64,000 bases of DNA, taken from assembly GCF_032842345.1 (NCBI RefSeq), contig NZ_WBKO01000001.1:806001-870000 (forward strand), read 5' to 3'. Each line of letters starts with the position of its first letter. Position 1 is the first letter of the stretch. Below, in pieces: positions 1 to 9,227 of this stretch. Source of the DNA: Methanoculleus caldifontis. Lineage in GTDB: Archaea; Halobacteriota; Methanomicrobia; Methanomicrobiales; Methanoculleaceae. Below the pieces are notes generated by a model that worked only from the letters and a program-made list of their open reading frames with translations, had not been told where the DNA came from and ran no database searches. The translations under genes were made by a program, and so were the position numbers.

Positions 1-463
1 TGTTTAAGATCCGGAGTCTCCCGGCGGCGACGATGTAGGTGCTGCCGGCAAACGAGACCTCGAGCGGGGTGCTGTCCGGGTCGGCCCGCTCAGCCGTCCG
101 GAGGACTGCCTCGAGCTGGGAGCGGACAAGCCCGGGCTCGACCGGCTTGACGATGAAACTGTCGGCCCCGGCGGCGAGGCCCCGCAGCACGTCGGCGGGG
201 TCGAAGAGGTTGGTGACCAGGATGACCGGGATTCCCGGGAGGTCCTGCTTGATCCGGCGGCAGAGGTCGTAGCCGTCCATCCCCGGCATCACGACGTCGG
301 TCAGGACGATCGCGGGCCGGATCGCTTCCATCTTCCGGAGCGCGGTCTCGCCGTCCGCCGCCAGGGTGACGTCGTATCCCTCCTGTTCGAGCATATGCCG
401 GAGGAGCTCGGCCTGTGTCCGGCTGTCCTCCACTACCAGAATGCTGATGGGTCCTTTCTGCAT
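1..463 (-). CDS. Response regulator receiver protein, probably N-terminus of a hybrid sensor kinase (cut by window edge)
   Basis: The reading frame is open from an ATG at 463 to the window edge, giving 154 residues and no stop. The N-terminus is a receiver domain: it begins MQKGPISILVVEDSRTQAEL, has a phospho-acceptor Asp in IVLTDVVMPGMDGYD and the conserved Lys in SFIVKPVEPG. After the receiver comes a linker of the kind that joins REC to PAS or kinase modules in methanogen hybrid kinases, so the missing part probably lies in PAS/kinase domains (inference). A GGGAGAG ribosome site precedes the ATG. It is 20 bp downstream of the CheA gene in the same direction, so it is probably an output or accessory kinase of this chemosensory cluster. 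Confidence 0.85.
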   Translation of the reverse strand, partial: MQKGPISILVVEDSRTQAELLRHMLEQEGYDVTLAADGETALRKMEAIRPAIVLTDVVMPGMDGYDLCRRIKQDLPGIPVILVTNLFDPADVLRGLAAGADSFIVKPVEPGLVRSQLEAVLRTAERADPDSTPLEVSFAGSTYIVAAGRLRILN

Positions 464-483
464 CTCTCCCTCCCTCCTATCCG

Positions 484-2703
484 TCAGCGGCGCTCCAGAC
501 GGCGGATCATATCGAGGAACCCCCCCGTCTCGAAACTGCTCTTGACGATATACGCGTCCGCACCGACCGCTCTCCCCTGCTCCCGGTCCTCGGGCGAGTC
601 GAGCGAGGTGACCAGCGCCACCGGGATCCGGCGGTCGCGGGCGCGTATCTTCTCGACGAGCACGAAGCCGTTCATCCGGGGCATATCAACGTCTGAAACG
701 ACCATATCAAACTCATGCTCCTTAAGCCTTCCGAGTGCGTCGATGCCGTCGACGGCGGTCTCTACCTGATATCCGGCCTTCTCCAGGATCTCCCTGAGCA
801 GGACCCTCGACGTGACCGAGTCCTCCACGACGAGGATCCTTTTAGCACCCTCCTCCGGGGCCGCCGGGAAGGCTGCCGGCCGCTCCGTCTGCATGGCGTC
901 CTGGATCAGTTCGAGCGGGTCGAGGACGAGCGCCACCCGCCCGTCGCCGAGGATCACGGCCCCGTCGACCCGGCGAACAGAGCGGAGCTGCGCACCGAGC
1001 GGCCGGACGACGATCTCCTGCACCCGGATCACCTCGTCGACCATGCAGGCGATCTGCCCCGCCCCGTAGGCGATGATGACGAGCGGCGTTGCGCGCGAGG
1101 GGTCATCGGAGCCGGACGGGGGGATCCCCAGAGCGTCGGTGAGCCGGATGACCTCGATCGTCTCTCCCGCTATCCGGATCGCCGGCCGGCCCCGCTCGAG
1201 ATCCAGGAAGTCCGGCCGGACCCGGAGGACCTGTCTCACCTGCTGCATCGGGAGGACATAGACCTGCCGTTCTGCACGGACCAGCAGCCCGCGGAGAGTG
1301 GCCATCCGCACCGGGACGGAGAGGGTGATCGCGGTGCCTCTCCCGACCGCCGAGGAGACCGTCACCTCCCCGCCGAGACGGGAGACGCTGTCCTCGACGA
1401 TGGCAAGGCCAAGCCCCCTCCCGGAGAGGTCGGTGACGACCCGGCTCGTCGTCAGCCCTGAGCGGAAGATGAGCCAGATCGCCTCGCTGTCCGTCAGGGC
1501 CGCGTTCTCGCTCGCCGAGAGGACCCCGGTCTCGACGGCGGTCCGCCGGATGGCGTTGCCGTCGATCCCGGCGCCGTCGTCGGCCACCTCGATCCCGACC
1601 CGGCTCCCCGAGCGGGGGAAGACCCGGATCCGCACGGTGCCGCCGGCAGGCTTCTTCCCTGCGAGCCGGGTCTCCGGCTCCTCGATCCCGTGGTCGATGC
1701 TGTTGCGGATGAGGTGCATGATCGGTTCCCGCAGGGCGTCGAGGATCCGCCGGTCCACCTCGAGCTCGCCCCCCTCGATCGCGAGGTCGACCGACTTGCC
1801 CGAGGTCCGGGAGAACTCCCGCACGAACGCGGAGAACGGCGCGAGTATGCTCGATGCCGGGAGGAGCGCCGCGTCGTGGACCAGGTCGGCGATGACGGAG
1901 GTCCCCGCCTCGAGCGCCGCGCGGTCGATCTCCATGGCCCGGGCGTAGGCGGCGAGGTCGTGCTGCAGGGAGGTGACGAACTCGCGGTTGTACTCCTGGA
2001 ACTCGACCGCCCGCTGGAGCGGGAGGACCAGGTCGGGAGGGAGCGCCGCCTTCCCGTCGCCGAACGCCCTCCTGCGGATGAGGTTGAGGTCGTTGAAGGC
2101 CTGGGAGTGGTTCCACTGCCAGAAGGCGAAGCGGGCGGTCATCTCCTCGAGCTCGCGCACCCGCTGTGCGATGGAGAGCCGGGTCGAGAGAAGGCCGTCC
2201 GCTCCCGTCGTGAGCCGGTCGAGTTTCTGGGCCGCGATCCTGACCGTGCCGCCTGCCCGCTCCACCGCCGCGGGGGAAGGGCAGGCCTCCCGGGGCCGCA
2301 GGGCGGCGGCAGGCTTCTCGTGGCCCGGGATGGCCCGGAGCGCGGCGATGATCTCGCCCGCCGCCTCCGGCGGCCGTTCGTTCCGGAGGAGGGCTCTCGC
2401 GACCGCGACTGTCCGGAAGAAGAGGTCGAAGTCCTCGACGCCGGGAACGTACTCGCCCTTCTTCACCAGGGAAAAGACCGTCTCGAGCGTCTGGCAGACG
2501 GACTCGATCTCGCGGAGGTTGACCGCCCGTGCGGCCCCCTTCAGGCTGTGGATCCTCCGGTAGACCGACTCGACCGTCGCGGGATCGGGCCCCGACTTCT
2601 CGAGGTCGATCAGGCCCGCGGTGATCGACTCCAGGTACTCCTCCGCCTCCTCGCGGAAGGTCTCGAGGAGGCGGGCGCGGAATTCTTCGTCCGATCCGGC
2701 CAT
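484..2703 (-). CDS. cheA: Chemotaxis-type histidine kinase CheA with C-terminal receiver domain
   Basis: This 739-residue hybrid CheA has four parts in order. An HPt domain carries phospho-acceptor His52 in RRIHSLKGAARA. A dimerisation/ATPase core carries the N-box in LIRNSIDHGIEEPE and G-boxes such as ADDGAGID and GRGLGLAIV. A CheW-like P5 domain follows, then a complete receiver near residues 620-739 (ILVVEDSVTSR, acceptor Asp in VVSDVDMPRMNG). I see no P2 domain for CheY/CheB docking. This layout is that of Frz/Wsp-like alternative chemosensory kinases rather than classical motility CheA, which suggests a non-flagellar output such as pili, development or a second messenger (inference). It lies 7 bp after the MCP gene. 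Confidence 0.95.
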   Translation of the reverse strand: MAGSDEEFRARLLETFREEAEEYLESITAGLIDLEKSGPDPATVESVYRRIHSLKGAARAVNLREIESVCQTLETVFSLVKKGEYVPGVEDFDLFFRTVAVARALLRNERPPEAAGEIIAALRAIPGHEKPAAALRPREACPSPAAVERAGGTVRIAAQKLDRLTTGADGLLSTRLSIAQRVRELEEMTARFAFWQWNHSQAFNDLNLIRRRAFGDGKAALPPDLVLPLQRAVEFQEYNREFVTSLQHDLAAYARAMEIDRAALEAGTSVIADLVHDAALLPASSILAPFSAFVREFSRTSGKSVDLAIEGGELEVDRRILDALREPIMHLIRNSIDHGIEEPETRLAGKKPAGGTVRIRVFPRSGSRVGIEVADDGAGIDGNAIRRTAVETGVLSASENAALTDSEAIWLIFRSGLTTSRVVTDLSGRGLGLAIVEDSVSRLGGEVTVSSAVGRGTAITLSVPVRMATLRGLLVRAERQVYVLPMQQVRQVLRVRPDFLDLERGRPAIRIAGETIEVIRLTDALGIPPSGSDDPSRATPLVIIAYGAGQIACMVDEVIRVQEIVVRPLGAQLRSVRRVDGAVILGDGRVALVLDPLELIQDAMQTERPAAFPAAPEEGAKRILVVEDSVTSRVLLREILEKAGYQVETAVDGIDALGRLKEHEFDMVVSDVDMPRMNGFVLVEKIRARDRRIPVALVTSLDSPEDREQGRAVGADAYIVKSSFETGGFLDMIRRLERR

Positions 2704-2710
2704 GGTCGCG

Positions 2711-5092
2711 CTAGACCCGGTACTGCTGGGTGATCCTCTTCAAGCGGTCGCCGAGTTCGTGCAGGTCCTCGGCGGTCTTCTCCGCCTTGTGGGTGGTCTC
2801 GAGGTTCTTCTGGGCCGCGTCGCGGATGTTCTCCATCGCGCGGGAGATCTGGTCGACCCCGGCAGCCTGCGTCTGGATCGATGTCGCGATCTCGATGACT
2901 TCGCGCGAAGTCTCCGCGATCGACCGGGCGAGCACCTCTATCGCCTCCTGAGCGTTGCTCGTCAGCCGGGCCGCGTCCGCGACGGACCGGATTCCCTGCT
3001 CGGTCGAGACCGCGGTCGAGGAGATACCCCGCTGGATATCGGTGAGGATGACGCGGATGTTTGCGGTCGCCTTCTTCGACTGCTCGGCGAGGTTGTGGAT
3101 CTCGGTCGCCACGACCGCGAACCCTTTCCCGAACTCGCCGGCCTTTGCGGCCTCGATCGAGGCGTTCACCGCGAGGAGGTTGGACTGTTCGGAGATATCG
3201 GTCACCGTCGCGATGATCTCGCCGACGGCCTGGCTCTGCTCCGAGAGCCGGATGACGTTCATCCGGATCATGTCCATCTGCTGCTGGATCTGGTTCATAC
3301 CCTCGAGGATCTCGTGGACGGACTTCTCGCCGCCTTTGGAGACGTCGAGCGCCCGCATCGCCTTCTCCGAGACGTCTTTCGTCTTCTGGCTCACGAGTTC
3401 GGTCTTCTTCCTGACGCTCTCGACGGAGTCGGAGGTATCGTTCACCGTCGCGGCCGTCTGCGAACTCGCCGTCGAGAGTTCGTTCGTGACCGCCAGGATC
3501 TCGTTCGAGGCGAGGGAGAGGACCGAGACCCCTTCGTAGAGCTCCTCGCTGATCAGCTTCATCAGCCGCGAGAGCTCGATCCCGATGGTGTTGAGGGCGT
3601 CGCGGTAGGCGACGAACTCGCCGGCGACCGGGATCTCCTCGTTGAACCGGGCGGTGAAGTCGCCGGAGGCGTAGAACCGGGCAAGCCGCATCGCCTCGTC
3701 CACCGGCTCCGTGATCGACTCGAGGGTCTTGTTGAACCCGGCGATGATCATCCGGTAGCCGCCGCGGAACGCCGTCTCGTCGCCGCGGATGGAGAGGTCG
3801 CCGGCGCGGGCTGCGTCCGTGAGTTTGATCGTCTCCTTGTGGAGGTGGTCGAGCGACTGGACCATCATCGTGAGCGCGGGCCGGATCTCGTCGCCCTCGT
3901 CGGTGACCGGGAACTCCTTGACGTACTCGCCGAGAGCGATCTTCTGGAGGTTCCCGACGACGTTCGTCTGGAGGTCGCCGGCGAACTCGTCCATGGTCGC
4001 GGCCATCACCCCGATCTCGTCCTGCCGGCGGATGTTGAGCCGGGCGGAGAGGTGGCCGTTCCTGAGTTCCTTGAGCATCAGCACCACCTGCTGGAGCGGG
4101 TCGGAGATCGAGCGGCCGAAGAGGATGGCGATCACGACGCCGATCGCGACGGATGCGAGGAGGACGACGATGATCGTGTTCCGGATCGTGTCGATCGGTC
4201 CGGTGAAGTCGGAGAGCTCGGCCCGCGAGACGATGTACCAGTCGAGCGGCTCGTAGTAGGTGTAGGCGTCGATGATATCGGTGCCGTCGATCTCGTGGCG
4301 GATGACCCCGACCTTGTTTACGAGCATCTCCTGGAAGAAGTCCTCCCTCGCCCAGTTCTCGCCCTCGAGGGAGGGGTGGACGAGGACCTGGCCGGTGCTG
4401 TCGGCGACGAACATGTAGCCGTTCCTGCCGATGATCGTATCCCGCAGGCTCGCCTTGACGACGTCGAGCGTCTCCTCCTCCTCCGTCCCGACGAAGAGCA
4501 CCCCGACGACCCTGCCGCTGCCGTCCTTGATCGGCTCGTAGGCCGTGACGTAGCGTTTGCCGAAGAGGTCGCGGCTCCCGTAGTAGGTCTCGCCCTGGTT
4601 CACCACGACGTCGTAGACGTTCTGGGTCAGCTCGGTCCCGACCGCCCGCGTGCCATCGGTCCCGATGACGTTCGTGGAGATGCGGACGGCGTGGTCGTCG
4701 TAGACCTGGAAGACCGTCGCCGCCCCGCCGACCAGGGACTGGACCTGGTCGACGATCTCGAAGTTGTCGTTGATGACGTAGCGCTCGCCGTTGCTGTTCA
4801 CCAGCACCAGCTGCTCGCCGTTCACCTCGGGCGTGCCCCGGGCGTAGAAGTTCTCCCGGAGGACGTTGAGGTCGCTGTTCACCTTGTTGCGCGTCAGCTT
4901 GTAGACGTCGTTGGTCCATCCCTTCGCGTCGTGGACCTGCGTCTCAAGCAGCGTCTCGATCTGGTCGTTGATCACCCCGCTCGAACTGGTATACGCTACC
5001 AGGCCGAGCATGAGCGCGGGGATGATCGCAAGGAAGAGGCAGATGACCAGGATCTTCGTCCCGACTTTCATGTCTGAAAAAAACGCGAACAT
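2711..5092 (-). CDS. Methyl-accepting chemotaxis protein with extracellular Cache-type sensor
   Basis: About 793 residues from the ATG at 5092. The protein has a TM helix at about 13-33, a roughly 270-residue extracellular dCache/Cache_3-Cache_2-like sensor (including [13 protein letters not shown] and [16 protein letters not shown]), a second TM at about 306-326, a HAMP region, a second PAS/HAMP-like linker and a signalling coiled coil with the conserved tip [19 protein letters not shown]. An in-frame GTG at 5140 would lengthen it by 16 residues. That codon abuts the TATA box at 5146-5155 and so would lie upstream of the transcript start, which is why I chose 5092. It should relay small-molecule signals to the adjacent CheA through CheW. 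The ligand cannot be told from the sequence. Confidence 0.93.
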   Translation of the reverse strand: MFAFFSDMKVGTKILVICLFLAIIPALMLGLVAYTSSSGVINDQIETLLETQVHDAKGWTNDVYKLTRNKVNSDLNVLRENFYARGTPEVNGEQLVLVNSNGERYVINDNFEIVDQVQSLVGGAATVFQVYDDHAVRISTNVIGTDGTRAVGTELTQNVYDVVVNQGETYYGSRDLFGKRYVTAYEPIKDGSGRVVGVLFVGTEEEETLDVVKASLRDTIIGRNGYMFVADSTGQVLVHPSLEGENWAREDFFQEMLVNKVGVIRHEIDGTDIIDAYTYYEPLDWYIVSRAELSDFTGPIDTIRNTIIVVLLASVAIGVVIAILFGRSISDPLQQVVLMLKELRNGHLSARLNIRRQDEIGVMAATMDEFAGDLQTNVVGNLQKIALGEYVKEFPVTDEGDEIRPALTMMVQSLDHLHKETIKLTDAARAGDLSIRGDETAFRGGYRMIIAGFNKTLESITEPVDEAMRLARFYASGDFTARFNEEIPVAGEFVAYRDALNTIGIELSRLMKLISEELYEGVSVLSLASNEILAVTNELSTASSQTAATVNDTSDSVESVRKKTELVSQKTKDVSEKAMRALDVSKGGEKSVHEILEGMNQIQQQMDMIRMNVIRLSEQSQAVGEIIATVTDISEQSNLLAVNASIEAAKAGEFGKGFAVVATEIHNLAEQSKKATANIRVILTDIQRGISSTAVSTEQGIRSVADAARLTSNAQEAIEVLARSIAETSREVIEIATSIQTQAAGVDQISRAMENIRDAAQKNLETTHKAEKTAEDLHELGDRLKRITQQYRV

Positions 5093-5145
5093 CGTGTATC
5101 CGTTCCACTCGCTCCGTATGACTACTAGATTGATCCGCACGGAGG

Positions 5146-5155
5146 ATTATATAAT
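5146..5155 (-). promoter_or_regulatory. TATA box of the MCP-cheA transcript
   Basis: The palindromic ATTATATAAT lies about 58 bp before the ATG at 5092. A start about 25 bp downstream would give a leader of about 30 nt. The gap between cheW (ends 5209) and the MCP therefore has its own promoter, although all genes run the same way. Confidence 0.6.
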
Positions 5156-5208
5156 GATCCGTTGATGGGCCGGGCTGCCTGCGCTGTCTGATCCGGAATA
5201 TGACCTTA

Positions 5209-6132
5209 TTATCGGGATGTCTGGCAGATCACCATCGCGGGATCGGCGAGGATCGCCGCGGCGTCGAGGACGATCCGCGAGCCGTCCGCGGCGCCGAGGA
5301 GGTACCGTCCTGCGATCGGCGTCGCGCCGGGTTTTACGGGCGCAAGATCGCCGGTCGGCGTGGTGCCGATATCCGTGATGTAGTCGGCGAGGATCCCGAA
5401 CGTCATCGCCCCGTCGGAGAGGACGATCACCCTGTTGAGTTCGGTCAGTCCCCGTCCCGGGAGCGAGAAGAGCCGCGCGAGGTCGACGATGGAGACGATC
5501 TCGCCTCTCTCGGCGGAGATCCCGACGATGAAATCGGGCACGCCGGGCACCGGGGTGATCTCGCGGACGATGAAGACCTCCCGGACGTACCGGGTCTCGA
5601 CGGCGTACTCCCGGTCGGCGATTCTGAAGGTGAGGATCTCGGAGAGCGCGGTCTGGTGCGGCTCCTCCTCCGGCTGCGCGAGCGCCTCTGCCCGCTCCGC
5701 GAGGATCGAGGCCGCTCTCCCGGTCTCCGGGAGGGCCTCCTCACCGGTCGGGGTGAGGGGGAGCCGTCCGGCCGCGCCCCCCTCAAGGAAGAGGGGGAGG
5801 TCGCGGATGAGGACCGTTCCGTCTTCGCCGAGGAGGACGCCGCTCTCGCCGGGCGGCGCCGTGTTCTCCCGCACCCCCCGAACCCCGTCCACCCGGACGG
5901 CGGCGCAGTCGGGGCCGGGTCTGACGACGATCAGGACTTCCGAGGGATGGGGAGGCTTCTCCGGGAGGCCGAGAAGCGTCCGGGCGGAGTAGACCGGCAC
6001 GGCCCTGCCGTGCAGGTTCATGGTGCCGGCCGGGGAGAGCGCCACCATGCTCGTGACCTGCCGGACGGCGGCGAGGGGGAGGGCGCAGGTCACTCCCGCG
6101 ACGGTGAAGGAGAGGAGGTCGGGGCGGCTCAT
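5209..6132 (-). CDS. cheW: Tandem CheW-domain coupling protein
   Basis: A 307-residue protein made of two CheW-like beta-barrel domains, at about 5-140 (LLSFTVAGVTCALPLAAVRQ, then the NLHGRAVPVYSARTLLGLP core) and about 163-300 (ILTFRIADREYAVETRYVRE, then FIVGISAERGEIVSIVDLARL). An acidic Glu/Ala-rich linker joins them. CheW domains connect receptor tips to CheA. Two in one chain could cross-link two receptors or kinases and alter array geometry (inference). It is the first gene of the cluster, upstream of the MCP. A TATA box at 6161-6167 places the transcript start almost on the ATG. Confidence 0.92.
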   Translation of the reverse strand: MSRPDLLSFTVAGVTCALPLAAVRQVTSMVALSPAGTMNLHGRAVPVYSARTLLGLPEKPPHPSEVLIVVRPGPDCAAVRVDGVRGVRENTAPPGESGVLLGEDGTVLIRDLPLFLEGGAAGRLPLTPTGEEALPETGRAASILAERAEALAQPEEEPHQTALSEILTFRIADREYAVETRYVREVFIVREITPVPGVPDFIVGISAERGEIVSIVDLARLFSLPGRGLTELNRVIVLSDGAMTFGILADYITDIGTTPTGDLAPVKPGATPIAGRYLLGAADGSRIVLDAAAILADPAMVICQTSR

Positions 6133-6160
6133 GGCTGATTGAGGGTGGGTCCTGGACGGA

Positions 6161-6167
6161 TATAAAT
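6161..6167 (-). promoter_or_regulatory. TATA box for cheW
   Basis: On the minus strand this reads ATTTATA, centred about 31 bp before the cheW ATG at 6132. That predicts a leaderless or nearly leaderless transcript. Confidence 0.5.
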
Positions 6168-6189
6168 GGTTACGGGAGTCCGGCCCCCG

Positions 6190-7053
6190 TCAGAGTGCCG
6201 AGAGGTCGATCCCGCCGTTCGAGGTGGTGACGGCGATCGTCGGCCCCCCGCTGCCGAGCGTGCCGACGAGCCGGGTTCCCGAAGACTCGTCGAGCCGGAG
6301 CGAGAGGTTGTCTGCTGCGATCCGGCCGTTCGAGGTGACGGCGACGAGCCGGGCGTCGAGGTCCTCCGCGAGCCGGAGGGCGACGGCGCCGTTCGAGGTC
6401 CTGATATCCACGTCGCCCCGGAGGGCGGGGATCTCCGCCGAGATCCGGCCGTTCGAGGTCTCGAGACTCGTGACGCCTCCCGACCTCTCCACCGTGATGG
6501 GGGCGTTGCTGGTCGTTGCGGCGACGTATCCTTCGGCGCCCCGCACCTCGATCCTCCCGTTCGAGGAGACCGCCGCGAGATCGCCGCCGGGAGCGCCGTC
6601 GACGAGGACGGGACCGTTCGACGTCAGGAGGTCCGTCTCGTTCACCCGCACGCCCGACAGGGTGATCGGGCCGTTCGAACTCTCGACCTGCCGGAGGACG
6701 ACCGTGGGCGGGAGGGATATCGTATACTCCACGCTCACCTGCGGGTTTAACCCGGTCCGGACCGTCTCAACCCGGAGGGGGTCGCCCTCCGTCACCTCGA
6801 TCCGGACTTTGTCGAGCTCGCTCTCGCCGTAGGCGCTCCGCTTGACCGCCCTGATGCTGACGGCCTCCCCCTCCCGGACGTCTACGTTCACGCCGCCGTT
6901 GTGGTTGATAACGGTGATCCCGCTCCCCGGCTCCACCGCTACCGTCCGGTTGAACTCTTCCGTCGCCTCGAGGCCCGGCACCCCGGTACAGCCGGAGGAG
7001 AGGGCGGCGGCGAGGACCAGCAGCGCCAGCGCTGCGTAACCCGTCTTCTGCAT
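6190..7053 (-). CDS. DUF4097-like lipoprotein with eight SNG beta repeats
   Basis: A 287-residue exported lipoprotein. It starts with a signal peptide and a lipobox-like LSSGC with the Cys at about residue 22. The C-terminal two-thirds is a periodic beta array in which SNGxI/V-type motifs (SSNGPITLSG, TSNGPVLVDG, SSNGRIEVRG and so on) recur about every 20-25 residues, eight times in all, one of them as SNA. This is the signature of DUF4097/DUF4098-type right-handed beta-solenoid proteins, often encoded beside envelope-stress or export genes. Here it is the last gene of an ABC-2 exporter operon, 24 bp after the permease. The function is unknown; surface binding or envelope sensing is inference. 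Confidence 0.85.
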   Translation of the reverse strand: MQKTGYAALALLVLAAALSSGCTGVPGLEATEEFNRTVAVEPGSGITVINHNGGVNVDVREGEAVSIRAVKRSAYGESELDKVRIEVTEGDPLRVETVRTGLNPQVSVEYTISLPPTVVLRQVESSNGPITLSGVRVNETDLLTSNGPVLVDGAPGGDLAAVSSNGRIEVRGAEGYVAATTSNAPITVERSGGVTSLETSNGRISAEIPALRGDVDIRTSNGAVALRLAEDLDARLVAVTSNGRIAADNLSLRLDESSGTRLVGTLGSGGPTIAVTTSNGGIDLSAL

Positions 7054-7077
7054 AGTCTCCTCTCTCTCTGTCTTTCT

Positions 7078-7914
7078 TTATGTCACTACCGCTCGCTGGA
7101 ACGTCCGGCGGGCGAGGAGATACATCACCGTCGCGAAGACCAGGAGGTAGGCGAACGATGCGAGGACGTCGGCCGTGGTGTAGGTGTAGCGGGCGCCGAC
7201 GGCGAAGAAATCGCTGCCGAGGGCGAAGTAGCGGACCCCGTTGACGAGGTGGGTCAGTGGATTGTAGATCGAGAGGACCTGCAGGATCGGCGGGAAGGCC
7301 TGGATCGGGTAGAGGGCGTTCGAGACGAAGAAGAGCGGCAGGGTGAGGAGCGTCATGATCCCCTGCAGCCCTTCGGGGCTCTCAAGGCGCATCGAGATGG
7401 TCGAGGAGAAGAGGAGGAACCCGAACGAGAAGGCGGCGACGAAGGCGAAGATCCCGAGGATCGAGAGGGCTATCCGGGTGATCGGGAAGCCGGGGAAGAA
7501 CTGTACGCCGAGGAGGAGCCCGAACGCCATGATGATCGCGACCTGGATGAACGATCGCGTCATCCCCGAGAGGCCGACCCCTATCATGATGTGGGTCCGG
7601 GGCATGGGGCTCGCGAGCATCTCCCGCATCAGCCCCCAGTTCTTATCGAAGAGGAGGCTCATCCCTCCAAAGAGGCTCGTGAAGAGGGTCGTCATCGCGA
7701 TCACCCCTGCGGCCATGAAAGTGAGGTAGTCGACCGGCATGACGCCCGCCGGGACCGGGACGGCCGCGGTGAACCGGTCGAGGTTCGAGGACATCGCGAC
7801 CCCGAAGAAGGCCATCCAGAGCGCTGGCTGCAGGAGCGACGAGAAGAGTTGCGCCCTGAACCGGACGAACCGGATCATCTCCCGCCAGTAGACGGTGAGG
7901 AACTCCCAGGCCAC
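7078..7914 (-). CDS. ABC-2 type exporter permease
   Basis: A 278-residue integral membrane protein with about six TM segments (for example LLQPALWMAFFGVAM, FMAAGVIAMTTLFTSLF and ILGIFAFVAAFSFGFLLF) and the NALYPIQAFPPILQVLSIYNPLTHLV block typical of the ABC-2/DrrB-like permease family. It is the membrane half of the exporter whose ATPase ends 6 bp upstream. ABC-2 systems export drugs, lipids or glycans; the substrate is not evident. The close spacing and shared strand indicate one operon of ATPase, permease and lipoprotein. Confidence 0.92.
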   Translation of the reverse strand: MAWEFLTVYWREMIRFVRFRAQLFSSLLQPALWMAFFGVAMSSNLDRFTAAVPVPAGVMPVDYLTFMAAGVIAMTTLFTSLFGGMSLLFDKNWGLMREMLASPMPRTHIMIGVGLSGMTRSFIQVAIIMAFGLLLGVQFFPGFPITRIALSILGIFAFVAAFSFGFLLFSSTISMRLESPEGLQGIMTLLTLPLFFVSNALYPIQAFPPILQVLSIYNPLTHLVNGVRYFALGSDFFAVGARYTYTTADVLASFAYLLVFATVMYLLARRTFQRAVVT

Positions 7915-7920
7915 CTGTCG

Positions 7921-8871
7921 TCAGGCCCCCGTATCGCGCAGTTCCCTGCCGGTGTAATGGACGAAGACGTCGTCCATCGTCGGTTTTTTCAAGTTCACGC
8001 TCGAGATCCCGACCCCGGCGCCGCGGACCTTATCGACGATCCGCGGGAGGCAGTGGCTCCCGTCGGCCGATATCGTGATCGAGAGGCCTCGCGGCGACTC
8101 CGAGATCGACCGGATCTCGCGGATGTCCCGGAGGCTCTCCCGCGCTCTCCTGTCGTCGGCGGTCTCCAGGTAGACGACGTCCTCGCCGAGAGCGTTCTTG
8201 AGCGTCTCCGGGGTGCCGGAGACGACGATCTTCCCGTAGTCGATGATGCTGATCCGGTCCGAGAGCATGTCGGCCTCCTCCATGTAATGCGTCGTCAGAA
8301 AGATCGTCGTCCCCGCCCGGTTCACCTCCCTGATGTACTCCCAGATCCGCATCCTCGTCTGGGGATCGAGCCCCTGCGTCGGCTCGTCGAGGAAGAGGAC
8401 CTCCGGCCGGGTCATCAGCCCCCTGGCGATCTGGAGCCGCCGTTTCATCCCGCCGGAGAGGTTCTTCGTCCGCTCGTCCCGTTTGGCGTCGAGCTCGACG
8501 ATCCTGAGCAGGTCCTCGATCCCCCGCCGCCGCTCCTCGCGGGGGATGGCGTAGAGCCGGCCGTGGAACTCCATCGTCTCCCAGACCGTGAGGTCGCGGT
8601 CGAGCACGTCCTCCTGAAAGACGATCCCGATGGCCTTCCGGACTTCCGGAGCCTCCCGTGCGACGTCGTAGCCGGCGACCCGGACCGTGCCCTTCTGGAG
8701 GGGGAGGAGCGTCGTTAAGATGTTGATCGTGGTGCTCTTGCCGGCGCCGTTCGGGCCGAGGAAGGAGAAGATCTCGCCTCTCCGGACGGTGAAACTGATG
8801 CCGCGCACCGCTTCCACGCCGTCGAACGTATGCTCGAGGTCGTGCACCTCGATGATATCACCCTCTCCCAT
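7921..8871 (-). CDS. ABC exporter ATP-binding protein (DrrA-like)
   Basis: A 316-residue nucleotide-binding subunit with Walker A GPNGAGKSTT, signature LSGGMKRRLQIARG, Walker B VLFLDEPTQGLDP, and the H-loop His in TTHYMEEAD. A C-terminal roughly 80-residue extension is as in DrrA/NatA-type exporters. I chose the ATG at 8871 because AAGGTGG lies directly upstream of it. An upstream in-frame start at 8892 adds seven residues and has no such site. It powers the permease encoded next. Confidence 0.95.
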   Translation of the reverse strand: MGEGDIIEVHDLEHTFDGVEAVRGISFTVRRGEIFSFLGPNGAGKSTTINILTTLLPLQKGTVRVAGYDVAREAPEVRKAIGIVFQEDVLDRDLTVWETMEFHGRLYAIPREERRRGIEDLLRIVELDAKRDERTKNLSGGMKRRLQIARGLMTRPEVLFLDEPTQGLDPQTRMRIWEYIREVNRAGTTIFLTTHYMEEADMLSDRISIIDYGKIVVSGTPETLKNALGEDVVYLETADDRRARESLRDIREIRSISESPRGLSITISADGSHCLPRIVDKVRGAGVGISSVNLKKPTMDDVFVHYTGRELRDTGA

Positions 8872-9227
8872 GGCCACCTTCCGGTCCCGCACCGGTGCGG
8901 GGACCGTCCGCGCTCTGCACCCACATGCATGGTGCTGCCATATCTCCCTTTCCCTCCCCGGATGCGCCGGGCCGCACGGTCCGCCCCCTCCCTCCCTGCC
9001 GGGCGCCCGCTCTCCATGCCGGGGTGGAATCGCCCCCGGTCTCCCCTGATGCAGCCGCGGATTATAGAAAGCCAGAAATACCGGAACGCCCCCAATCCAT
9101 CCTCAGAGACTGGCGTGCACGGCTGCATCCTCTTCACCGGCGCCGGCGATTCCGGCCCCCACGCCCGGCAGAGCATCGCTTTCCGGCCCGGCGTGCCAGA
9201 GCATGGAGAGCGGGCGGGAGGGGCCCG
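8872..9227. other. Divergent intergenic region
   Basis: About 355 bp between the leftward ABC exporter operon and a rightward SCP2-like gene. It is GC-rich. Frames are open in several phases here but none has a convincing start or coding pattern. I see no clear TATA box, repeat or RNA gene. It presumably carries both promoters. Confidence 0.4.

Noticed and set aside
2621-5077. An 818-codon open frame antisense to the methyl-accepting protein
   Set aside because: It mirrors the real gene codon by codon, is Asp/Arg/Val-rich with no domain, and arises from high third-position GC. The same applies to long antisense frames at 27841-29361, 45871-47940 and 53220-54953.
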